A program made the translations under genes and the position numbers. Positions 1 to 6,308 of a stretch of DNA of 6,308 nucleotides are shown piece by piece. Below the pieces are notes generated by a model that saw only the letters and a list, made by a program, of their open reading frames with translations, was not told where the DNA came from and ran no database searches. The stretch spans positions 1 through 6,308 of the forward strand of contig JASHPC010000088.1 in assembly GCA_030038335.1 (NCBI GenBank), in the 5' to 3' direction. The DNA comes from Vulcanimicrobiota bacterium (lineage in GTDB: Bacteria; Vulcanimicrobiota; Vulcanimicrobiia; Vulcanimicrobiales; Vulcanimicrobiaceae). Position 1 is the stretch's first letter; the number at the start of each line of letters is the position of its first letter.

Positions 1-498
1 CGCGAGACGCATCTCTTCAGCCGAAGCCGGGGGCAACTTTGGAGAAAGGGCGAGACGAGCGGCAACACGCAGCGTGTTATTGAAGTAGTTGCTGACTGCG
101 ACGGTGACGCGGTTCTCTACCGCGTCGCGGCGAACGGCCCGCCGTGCCACACGGGTGAAGCGTCGTGCTTTCACGATACCGTGCTTTCGAAGGACGACGC
201 AAGCGAAGACGGCGCCTTCTTGCAGGCGCTCGCGCACTTGCAACGCGTCCTTCGCGAACGAAAAGCAAATCCGCCGGCGGAATCGTACGTCGGCAAACTC
301 TACGCCGCCGGCATCGATCGCGTCGCGCAGAAGATCGGCGAAGAAGCCACCGAGGTCGTAATTGCTGCGAAGAACAGCGACGACGACGCGCTCGTGTGGG
401 AGACTGCGGATCTGCTCTTTCACCTCCTCGTGCTCTTGGAGACACGCTCCATTTCGCTCGACCGCATCGGCGCGCACCTGCTCTCGCGTGCCCGCTAG
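1..498 (+). CDS. hisIE: Bifunctional phosphoribosyl-AMP cyclohydrolase / phosphoribosyl-ATP pyrophosphatase (5' partial)
   Basis: This cytosolic enzyme catalyses the second and third steps of histidine synthesis: hydrolysis of PR-ATP to PR-AMP, then opening of the adenine ring. The gene is cut by the window edge; 165 residues and the TAG stop are visible, and by family length (about 200 residues) some 35-40 N-terminal residues are missing. Numbering from the first visible codon, the HisI domain shows SRSR (7-10), LWxKGETSGN (13-22), DCDGD (32-36) and GPPCHTG (46-52). Cys33, Cys49 and Cys56 have the spacing of the family's zinc ligands, and Asp32, Asp34 and Asp36 match its metal-binding aspartates. 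The HisE domain (about 75-165) is the all-alpha MazG-like type, with K111-I-G-E114-E115-A-T-E118 and E134-T-A-D137. All catalytic positions I can check are intact. hisIE often closes a his operon, so other his genes probably lie upstream. Its 3' end overlaps recG by 11 bases. The family call is very secure. Confidence 0.96.
   Translation, partial: RETHLFSRSRGQLWRKGETSGNTQRVIEVVADCDGDAVLYRVAANGPPCHTGEASCFHDTVLSKDDASEDGAFLQALAHLQRVLRERKANPPAESYVGKLYAAGIDRVAQKIGEEATEVVIAAKNSDDDALVWETADLLFHLLVLLETRSISLDRIGAHLLSRAR
488..498 (+). other. hisIE/recG overlap containing the recG GTG start
   Basis: The last codons and TAG stop of hisIE (frame 1) overlap the first codons of recG (frame 2) by 11 bases. 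The GTG at 488 is the only ATG, GTG or TTG in the recG frame between a TTG at 362, deep inside hisIE, and the first conserved RecG residues. No purine-rich Shine-Dalgarno sequence precedes it. Translation is therefore probably coupled to termination of hisIE, which is an inference. Confidence 0.7.
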
Positions 499-2566
499 CG
501 CTTCCGATCCGCTCGGCATCGGCGAGCTTGCCGGCGTCGGCGGGAAATCGGAGCCGCTCTTTCGCGATCTCGGCATCGTAACGGCGAAAGATCTCCTCGA
601 TTACTTTCCATTTCGCTACGAAGACCTGCGCGAGCCGACACCGGCTGCAGGCCTGCTTACCGCCGAAAGCAATGAAAGCGAAGTAAACGCGCTCGGGCGC
701 ATCGTCTCCGTACGCGAACGGCGCGCTCGAGGACTCGAGATCGTCGAAGTAACCGCGCGCGACCAGAGCGGCACGTTCGTTGCAAAGTGGATCGGTAGGC
801 ATCGATACGTCATCGGACGCTTTCACGAAGGGATGCGGATATTCGTGCGTGGCAGACCGGAACGATCGCTTGCCGGTCCGATCATCAGCGTCTCGCATTA
901 CCGCATCCTTGGTGAGACGGAGCGTTATTGCGGCGAGATCGTCCCCGTCTATCGCGCGAGTAAGTTTCTGCCGTCGCGCAAAATCGCCGTCGTGGTGCGA
1001 AAAAACCTTGACCGGCTGCTCGAACTCGTGGGGGTGGACGCGTTGCCGCTAGCGCTCGCGTCGGAGTTCGGATTCGCGCCGGTAATCGAGGCGTATCGCG
1101 GCGTTCATGCCCCGGCGGACCCTGAGGAAGCACGGCTCGCGCGCGAGCGCTTCGTCTTCGCAGAGTTTCTCGTCATGGCGGTCGCTGCGCTCTTACGGCG
1201 CGCCGAGCGCGAGCGGCACCACGACGCCGCGGTCTTGCGCGTGCCCGATGGCCTCTTGGCGGATTTCGAAAGGGAGTTGCCATTCGCGTTGACCTGCGCG
1301 CAACGCAGAGTCGTCGAAGAGATTTGGCGCGACATGTCCCGTGACGTTCCGATGAACCGCCTGCTGCAGGGCGACGTCGGAAGCGGAAAGACGCTCGTCG
1401 CGGGAGCTGCGGTCGTGCTTGCCGCGCGAAATGGGTTTCAATCGGCGCTCATGGCACCAACCGAGATTCTCGCGGCACAACACCTGGAACGGCTTACGTC
1501 GGTGCTCGTTCCGTTCCGCATCGCGATCGAGCCTGTCCTTGGCGCGCAAGGTGCTCGCGCGAGACAGAACTCGCTCGATCGCCTCGCGAGCGGAGAGGCC
1601 TTGCTCGCGGTTGGGACGCACGCGCTGCTCACGCAGGATGTCGAGTTCAAGCGGCTCGGACTCGTCATCATCGACGAGCAGCACCGCTTTGGGGTGAGAC
1701 ATCGAGCGCTGCTACGCGCTAAAGGCGCGTCGCCGCACACGCTGCACATGACGGCGACGCCGATTCCGCGCACGCTCGCGCAGTCTCAGTACGCCGACCT
1801 TGACGAGTCGCGCATTGACGAGCTGCCGCCGGGAAGGACGGATATCCGTACCTTTGCCGTGCGGCAAACGCGCGTGGCGCGGGTCTACGACTTCGTCCGT
1901 CAGATCGTCGCTAAAGGCGGTCAGGCATTCGTCGTGGCGCCGACGATCGACGAGGGAGAGAGTGGCGCCGCAAGCGCGAACGCAGTCTACGAAGAGCTGA
2001 CGCGCGACGTGTTTTCGGATCTCCGTCTCGCGCTCGTCCACGGGCGCCTCTCGACGAAAGAGAAAGACGAGGCAATGCGGCGCTTCTCCAAAGGAGACGC
2101 GCACGTGCTCGTCGCGACGACCGTCGTCGAGGTGGGTGTCGACGTGCCCAACGCGAGCGTCATGGTCGTGCTCGACGCGCATCGGTACGGGCTCGCGCAG
2201 TTGCACCAGTTGCGTGGGCGCGTCGGTCGCAGCGCCGCGGAGTCGTATTGCATTCTCGTGTATCCCGACGATCGTGACGAGAGCGATCGCCTCTCGATCT
2301 TGACGCAGACGAATGACGGCTTTGCAATTGCCGAGGCCGATCTCGAGTTACGCGGTGCCGGCGAGTTTGCCGGAACGGCGCAGTCGGGGAAGAGCGAGTT
2401 CAGGTTCGGTGACATCGCGCGAGATTTTGCCATCTATTCGCAAGCGCGGCGGGTCGCCGAGAGCATCATGAAACGCGATCCGGCCCTGCGCTCTCGCGAG
2501 CACGCGGGCTTGCGCGCAGCCCTCGAAGCGATGCCATCGCTCCGGGAGCTCCTCGCTTCGTCGTAG
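488..2566 (+). CDS. recG: ATP-dependent DNA helicase RecG
   Basis: RecG is a monomeric superfamily 2 double-stranded DNA translocase that remodels stalled replication forks and branched recombination intermediates in the cytosol. With the GTG start at 488 the protein is 692 residues, essentially the length of E. coli RecG. The N-terminus (about 8-40) resembles the family's helix-hairpin-like GVGxKxxxLxxLGI...DLLxYFPxRYEDL region. An OB-fold wedge domain that grips the fork junction follows (about 64-130). The helicase motifs are in order: LLQGDVGSGKT with Walker A at 295-302, motif Ia APTEILAAQH (323-332), motif II DEQH (396-399) followed by RFGV, motif III TAT (422-424), motif V ATTVVEVGVDVP (543-554) and motif VI QLRGRVGR (574-581). 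The C-terminal translocation (TRG) region has DLELRGAGEF near 618-627. Two usually conserved positions differ: AHRYG in place of AERFG (His565), and GTAQSG in place of GTRQ(S/T)G (Ala631). All ATPase residues are present, so the protein is probably functional. It overlaps hisIE and precedes the peptidase gene by 12 bases. Confidence 0.97.
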   Translation: MPASASDPLGIGELAGVGGKSEPLFRDLGIVTAKDLLDYFPFRYEDLREPTPAAGLLTAESNESEVNALGRIVSVRERRARGLEIVEVTARDQSGTFVAKWIGRHRYVIGRFHEGMRIFVRGRPERSLAGPIISVSHYRILGETERYCGEIVPVYRASKFLPSRKIAVVVRKNLDRLLELVGVDALPLALASEFGFAPVIEAYRGVHAPADPEEARLARERFVFAEFLVMAVAALLRRAERERHHDAAVLRVPDGLLADFERELPFALTCAQRRVVEEIWRDMSRDVPMNRLLQGDVGSGKTLVAGAAVVLAARNGFQSALMAPTEILAAQHLERLTSVLVPFRIAIEPVLGAQGARARQNSLDRLASGEALLAVGTHALLTQDVEFKRLGLVIIDEQHRFGVRHRALLRAKGASPHTLHMTATPIPRTLAQSQYADLDESRIDELPPGRTDIRTFAVRQTRVARVYDFVRQIVAKGGQAFVVAPTIDEGESGAASANAVYEELTRDVFSDLRLALVHGRLSTKEKDEAMRRFSKGDAHVLVATTVVEVGVDVPNASVMVVLDAHRYGLAQLHQLRGRVGRSAAESYCILVYPDDRDESDRLSILTQTNDGFAIAEADLELRGAGEFAGTAQSGKSEFRFGDIARDFAIYSQARRVAESIMKRDPALRSREHAGLRAALEAMPSLRELLASS

Positions 2567-2571
2567 AAAGG
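2565..2571 (+). promoter_or_regulatory. Shine-Dalgarno-like site for the M16 peptidase gene
   Basis: The purine stretch AGAAAGG starts in the recG stop codon and ends 7 bases before the ATG at 2579, a normal ribosome-binding distance. It is the clearest such site in the window and supports 2579 as the start. The next in-frame ATG, at 2636, would remove most of the signal peptide. The match to AGGAGG is partial. Confidence 0.5.
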
Positions 2572-2578
2572 CGGGCGC

Positions 2579-5242
2579 ATGCGCCGTTACCTCGTTCGTC
2601 TCGCCCTCTGTTGCTGCGCGTTCTTACCATTCTTTATGATCCGGCCGCTGCATGCAGCGAGTTTCTCGGTCACGAGAGCGACGCTGGCGAACGGTCTGCA
2701 GGTTGTCGTCGTTCACGACTCGCTCGCTCCAGTCGTCACGACGATCATGGACTACAAGGTCGGTTCGGACGAGCAGACGCTGCCTGGGCTCGCGCACGCA
2801 ACGGAACACATGATGTTCCGCGGAAGCAACAGCTTGTCGTCCGGAGCGTTCATGGACGTCGTGAGCCTGACGGGTGGCGACTTCGACGCGGACACGCAGG
2901 ACGCGATCACCGAGTATTATTTCACCGTCCCGGTTCAGTATTTGGATATCGCGATGCGGCTCGAACGCTCGCGAGCAACCGGGCTCGAGATGGCGCAGAG
3001 CCAATGGAACCAAGAGCGGCTTGCAATCACGCAGGAAGTCACCCAAGACAACTCTGACGCGTTCTATCGGCTCTTCACGAAGATGACCGATCGGATTCTC
3101 ACCGGAACGCCGTACGCGAAAAACGGTCTCGGCACGGTCTACGGCTTTGCACATGAGATCAACAGCCCGCAGCTCCTCCGTTTCTACCACGCCTGGTACC
3201 ATCCGAACAACGCCGTCTACATCATCGTCGGCGACGTCGACGGACCAAGCACGGTCGCGCGCGTGCGACGTCTCTTTGGAGACCTGCCGCCTGCCGCTAT
3301 TCCCGCGAAACCGGCAGTGCATCTTCAACCGGTCCAGCCGGCAACCTATCGGGACACGAGCGATCTTCCGGTCACGATCGTGCTGCTCGGATACCGTATG
3401 CCGGGCTATTCGAGTCCCAATTACGCCGCAGGACAGATCCTCGGCGACGTTCTTTCGAGCCAGCGCAGCAGTCTCTACGCGCTCGTAGCAGGTGGAAAGT
3501 TACTCGACACCGGCTTCGAGGGACAGTCTTTTTCGGACACGTCGATCGGGCTTCAATACGGCGTCGTTTCTGCGCAAAGCAATCCCGCTGAAGCGGCGGC
3601 GATGATGCGCGCGGCAATTGCTCGTTATCGCACCGATGGTGTTCCGGCGGATCTCGTCGCGGCGGAGAAACGGCGTGAGATCGCGCAGCTCGAGTACGCG
3701 CGGAACTCCGTCGAGGATCTCGCGATGGAGTGGAGTCAAGCCATTGCCGTTCAGGGTTTGCGTTCGCCTGACGATGAAATCGCTGCGTTCGATCGCGTGA
3801 CGGTTGCCGACGTAAACCGCGTCCTGCGCCGGGATCTGGTCGACGCGCGATCGATTACCGCGTACGCAGTGCCAAAGAACAGCGGCAGGGCCGTTGCGGG
3901 CAGATCGGGGATCGTCCCTGAGAACAATCAGATTACGCCGAGCACGCACGAGCCGTTGCCACCGTGGGCTCGCGGCATCGTCGCACACCTGCGCGTGCCG
4001 CCGCAGACGCTCGCACCGACGGTCTCCGTGCTTCCCAATGGGCTGCATCTCATCGTTCAGCCGGAGTCGAGTTCGGCGAGCGTCACGCTCAGCGGACGCA
4101 TTCGGAACGATCCACAAGTTCAAGAACCTATTGGAGAAGAAGGCGTCAACGACGTTACGGAAGGCCTCTTTTCGTACGGGACCGCAACGTACGGGCGCAT
4201 CGCCTATCAGACAGCACTCGACGCGGTCGCCGCAAACGTCTCCGCTGGTACGACGTTTTCGCTCCAAGTGCTTGCGAAGGACTTCAATCGCGGCGTACAG
4301 CTGCTTGCAGATGACGAGCTCCATCCCGCACTCAACGCTGCTGACTTCGCAGTCGTGAAGATGCAAGCCATCGAGACGGTGGCAGGCGAAGCCGCGTCGC
4401 CTGACCATCTCACCGACGTTGCGCTCGCGCACGGGCTCTATCCGAGCGGCGATCCGGCACAGCGTTTTCCGACGCCCGAGAGCATTCGAGCGTTGACGCT
4501 CGACGACGTGCGCGCGTGGTACGCGAGTGCCTATCGCCCGGATTTGACGACGATCGTCGTCGTAGGAGACGTAACGCCGCAAGAGGCGCGCAACGCGGTC
4601 GAGCGGTACTTCGGCGGATGGCACGCAACGGAGCCAAAGCCGGTGACGGCACCGCCGCCGGTTCCCAATAACGTCGCATCGAGTGTCACGATACCGGCGA
4701 ACGGACGCGTGCAGTCTTCCGTCGTCCTCGAAGAGACGATGGGCCTGCGTCGCGCCTCGCGAGACTGGGCTGCGCTCCAGGTTGCCAACACGGCGCTCAC
4801 GGGCGGTTTCTACGGATCGTTACTTGGTCGCGACTTGCGGGAGCTGCACGGATACGCCTATGCCGTGAACAGCCGCGTGGAGGCGAATCAAACGCGTGCG
4901 ATGTTTGTGGTGGAGTACGCGTGCAACGCCGGAAACGTCGCGCCGGCGGAAGCGCTCGTCCAGCGCGATCTTTCGCAACTGCAGCGCGCACCGCTGCCCG
5001 AGGACCGCCTGACGCGCGCGAAGGCACTGCTCTTAGGGAGCGTGCCCGTTCGCGAGGCAAGCTACGATGGTGTCGCCTCGCAGCTCCTCGACTACGCTGC
5101 AAATGGTCTGCCGTGGAACGAGAACCTCATCGACGCGCGCCGCGAGCTCGCGTCGTCTGCTGCCGACGTGCAGCGCGCTATGCGGAAATGGATACGGCCG
5201 AGTGGATTCGTTCGCGTCGTTACCGGCCCGGGACCAACGTAG
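2579..5242 (+). CDS. Secreted two-half M16-family zinc metallopeptidase
   Basis: This is an insulinase/pitrilysin-superfamily (M16) peptidase of 887 residues. M16 enzymes form a clamshell around peptides and cut them with zinc; the substrate here is unknown. Residues 1-26 look like a Sec signal peptide: arginines at 2, 3 and 7, a hydrophobic core, and a likely cleavage near LHA-AS at 26-27. C11 lacks a good lipobox, so a soluble exported or periplasmic protein is more likely than a lipoprotein. The N-half carries the inverted zinc motif H73-A-T-E76-H77, with the third ligand probably E153 and the companion E146 seven residues earlier. M16_C-like domains begin near 190 and 640, each preceded by similar FYHAWYHPN/WYASAYRPD and VGDV segments. 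The second half restarts at about 482 (LPNGLHLIV, compare LANGLQVVV near 36). Its metal site has decayed to D525-V-T-E-G529, yet it keeps R754 and Y761 in RELHGYAY, matching the substrate-binding Arg/Tyr pair of M16B partner subunits. The chain is thus an active half fused to a non-catalytic half. The downstream HAD gene starts 2 bases after its stop. Confidence 0.92.
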   Translation: MRRYLVRLALCCCAFLPFFMIRPLHAASFSVTRATLANGLQVVVVHDSLAPVVTTIMDYKVGSDEQTLPGLAHATEHMMFRGSNSLSSGAFMDVVSLTGGDFDADTQDAITEYYFTVPVQYLDIAMRLERSRATGLEMAQSQWNQERLAITQEVTQDNSDAFYRLFTKMTDRILTGTPYAKNGLGTVYGFAHEINSPQLLRFYHAWYHPNNAVYIIVGDVDGPSTVARVRRLFGDLPPAAIPAKPAVHLQPVQPATYRDTSDLPVTIVLLGYRMPGYSSPNYAAGQILGDVLSSQRSSLYALVAGGKLLDTGFEGQSFSDTSIGLQYGVVSAQSNPAEAAAMMRAAIARYRTDGVPADLVAAEKRREIAQLEYARNSVEDLAMEWSQAIAVQGLRSPDDEIAAFDRVTVADVNRVLRRDLVDARSITAYAVPKNSGRAVAGRSGIVPENNQITPSTHEPLPPWARGIVAHLRVPPQTLAPTVSVLPNGLHLIVQPESSSASVTLSGRIRNDPQVQEPIGEEGVNDVTEGLFSYGTATYGRIAYQTALDAVAANVSAGTTFSLQVLAKDFNRGVQLLADDELHPALNAADFAVVKMQAIETVAGEAASPDHLTDVALAHGLYPSGDPAQRFPTPESIRALTLDDVRAWYASAYRPDLTTIVVVGDVTPQEARNAVERYFGGWHATEPKPVTAPPPVPNNVASSVTIPANGRVQSSVVLEETMGLRRASRDWAALQVANTALTGGFYGSLLGRDLRELHGYAYAVNSRVEANQTRAMFVVEYACNAGNVAPAEALVQRDLSQLQRAPLPEDRLTRAKALLLGSVPVREASYDGVASQLLDYAANGLPWNENLIDARRELASSAADVQRAMRKWIRPSGFVRVVTGPGPT

Positions 5243-5244
5243 GG

Positions 5245-5937
5245 ATGCCGCGCCGCGCGGTCGCGTTCGACATCGACCACACGCTCGTCGTCGACAACAA
5301 GATCGAGCGGATCGCGTTTTTGCGCCTCTTGCTTCGCGTCGATCGCGAGGGCGGTCACGCCCTCGGGACGCTGGATGAGGAGAGCGTTGCCATCGATGCA
5401 TTGCTCGACCGGCAGCGAAACGGGGCCTTTTCCATCGACGAAGCCGTGCGGCTCTTCGCGCGCGACCGCGGCGTCACAACCCCTGGGCCGTTCGTCGATG
5501 ACTTTCGCTCCATCGCGCTGTCGCTCGTCGATGAAATCGTCGTTCCCGTGCCCGGAATGCCGAGGCTGCTCGCGAGCCTCCGGGAGCGCGGCATCACGAC
5601 GGCGATCCTGACGAACGGCTGGAGTCCCTTGCAGCAGCACAAGGCGCTTCGCGCGGGGTTTGACGGTCCCGTTCTCGTGAGCGCCGATATCGGCGTCTCC
5701 AAGCCGCAGCCGGCAGCCTTCGCCGCGCTCGTCGAACGGCTCTCTCTTCCGGCCTCGAGCATCTGGTACGTGGGCGAGAGTCCCGTGACCGACGTCGTCG
5801 GTGCCCTCGAAGCCGGGCTCCGTGCAGTCTGGTACAACGCAGAGGGCCGCCGCTATCCGACCGACTTGCCGCCTCCCGACGCCGAGATCAGGGACCTGCA
5901 AGACGTTGAATCGCTCCTCGCGTCGAAGATATCCTAA
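5245..5937 (+). CDS. HAD-superfamily hydrolase (probable phosphatase, substrate unknown)
   Basis: This 230-residue cytosolic protein has the four haloacid-dehalogenase motifs. Motif I is F8-D9-I-D11-H-T-L, with nucleophile Asp9 and acid/base Asp11. Motif II is LTNGW with Thr123. Motif III is Lys153 in SADIGVSKPQP. Motif IV is G177-E178-S-P-V-T-D183, followed by VVGALEAG. The mostly helical stretch from about 18 to 100 between motifs I and II is a C1-type cap, which points to subfamily I and phosphomonoester hydrolysis. Two details differ from the commonest forms: DxDHT instead of DxDGT, and GE instead of GD in motif IV; both are tolerated in the superfamily. The substrate cannot be read from the sequence. 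The ATG at 5245 is chosen because it puts motif I at residue 8, as usual. An in-frame ATG at 5188 would add 19 residues and overlap the peptidase gene. The Shine-Dalgarno is poor, so translation is probably coupled to the peptidase gene. rsmD begins on the base after its stop. Confidence 0.9.
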   Translation: MPRRAVAFDIDHTLVVDNKIERIAFLRLLLRVDREGGHALGTLDEESVAIDALLDRQRNGAFSIDEAVRLFARDRGVTTPGPFVDDFRSIALSLVDEIVVPVPGMPRLLASLRERGITTAILTNGWSPLQQHKALRAGFDGPVLVSADIGVSKPQPAAFAALVERLSLPASSIWYVGESPVTDVVGALEAGLRAVWYNAEGRRYPTDLPPPDAEIRDLQDVESLLASKIS

Positions 5938-6308
5938 ATGCCCAAGATCACTGGCGGTCAGTTGGGAAGCCGCAAGCTGCGTTCCCCAAAGTCGAGTGCG
6001 GTTCGCCCGACGCCGGGTCGCGTCAAAGAGGCGCTCTTTTCTATTCTCGTCCAGCGCATCGGGGGCGCGAGCGTGCTCGATCTTTTCGCCGGCACCGGAG
6101 CTATTGGGATCGAGGCTGCATCGCGGGGTGCGGAACGCGTCGTCTGCGTCGAGGGCGACAGGAACGTCGCGCACATCATTGAGGAAGCCGTGCAGAACCT
6201 CGAGATTGGCGACATCGTCACCGTAGTCGCTGCGCCGGCTGAACGCGCGCTCTATCGGATAGAGGGGCCGTTCGACATCGTCTATCTCGACCCGCCGTAC
6301 GCCGGAGA
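5938..6308 (+). CDS. rsmD: 16S rRNA (guanine(966)-N(2))-methyltransferase RsmD (3' partial)
   Basis: RsmD uses S-adenosylmethionine to methylate the N2 of G966 in 16S rRNA during assembly of the small ribosomal subunit. The window ends after 123 complete codons of a protein that is usually about 180-200 residues. The visible part has the family's opening (KITGGxxGSRKL, residues 3-14), RPTPGRVKEALFSIL (23-37), the SAM-binding motif I DLFAGTG (48-54), the acidic end of strand 2, VEGD (71-74), and the catalytic motif IV DPPY (118-121) just before the edge. The order and spacing separate it from general DNA N6-adenine methylases, which share DPPY. The ATG at 5938 directly follows the TAA of the HAD gene (TAAATG); a weak GAAG lies 9 bases upstream inside the HAD gene. 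In many bacteria coaD follows rsmD, so coaD is a reasonable expectation beyond the window. Confidence 0.95.
   Translation, partial: MPKITGGQLGSRKLRSPKSSAVRPTPGRVKEALFSILVQRIGGASVLDLFAGTGAIGIEAASRGAERVVCVEGDRNVAHIIEEAVQNLEIGDIVTVVAAPAERALYRIEGPFDIVYLDPPYAG

Noticed and set aside
362..487. Longer RecG beginning at the TTG at 362
   Set aside because: The added 42 residues lie out of frame within the conserved HisE domain and do not resemble the RecG N-terminus. The GTG at 488 gives the normal family length.
77..898. Minus-strand open frame (273 codons) opposite hisIE and the start of recG
   Set aside because: Highly basic, repetitive arginine-rich translation with no family features; a shadow of the plus-strand genes.
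2539..2549. Inverted repeat GCTCC-G-GGAGC near the recG stop as a terminator
   Set aside because: The loop is a single base, no T-tract follows, and it lies inside codons just before a closely spaced downstream gene.
2606..2617. Lipoprotein signal around C11-C13 of the M16 peptidase
   Set aside because: The residue before C11 is Leu, not the small residue a lipobox needs, and a conventional signal peptidase I site near residue 26 fits better.
3500..4624. Long minus-strand open frame (374 codons) opposite the M16 peptidase gene
   Set aside because: Its translation is arginine-rich and low in recognisable motifs, typical of antisense frames in GC-rich coding DNA. The plus strand carries a full M16 protein across the same bases.
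4921..5244. Upstream extension of the HAD reading frame into the peptidase gene
   Set aside because: The extension is arginine- and alanine-rich, overlaps the conserved C-terminal part of the M16 protein, and would place HAD motif I over 100 residues from the N-terminus.
5092..6174. Long minus-strand open frame (360 codons) opposite the HAD and rsmD genes
   Set aside because: No recognisable domain, and it runs antisense through three real genes with intact catalytic motifs.

Overview
The window is about 6.3 kb of compact, GC-rich bacterial DNA (roughly 60-65% G+C by eye). It is fully explained by five consecutive plus-strand protein genes: a 5'-truncated hisIE, recG, a secreted M16-family zinc peptidase, a HAD-superfamily hydrolase, and a 3'-truncated rsmD. 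The only non-coding DNA is 12 bases between recG and the peptidase gene and 2 bases between the peptidase and HAD genes. I see no RNA genes, mobile elements, CRISPR arrays, promoters or terminators.

Layout. Bases 1-498 end the histidine-biosynthesis gene hisIE (PRA-CH plus PRA-PH domains). recG (488-2566) starts at a GTG inside the last codons of hisIE, an 11-base overlap. Next come the M16 peptidase (2579-5242, with a Shine-Dalgarno-like site), the HAD hydrolase (5245-5937), and rsmD (5938 to the window edge), whose ATG directly abuts the HAD stop codon. This spacing suggests one transcription unit with coupled translation. The functions are mixed: amino-acid synthesis, DNA repair, envelope proteolysis, a small-molecule phosphatase-like enzyme and rRNA modification. 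It therefore reads as a housekeeping gene string, not a single pathway.

Organism. A recG-rsmD neighbourhood is common in several bacterial phyla. Here a peptidase and a HAD gene lie between the two. A fused HisIE, an exported two-half M16 peptidase and high GC fit a free-living bacterium, possibly a diderm from a deep-branching uncultured phylum (for example Eremiobacterota- or Armatimonadota-like). That placement is an inference from style and gene content, not from a marker phylogeny.

Novelty. I found no convincing new biological system. The points most worth a second look are the single-chain M16 peptidase with an active N-half and a decayed C-half, the insertion of the peptidase-HAD pair between recG and rsmD, and a few substitutions at usually conserved RecG positions.
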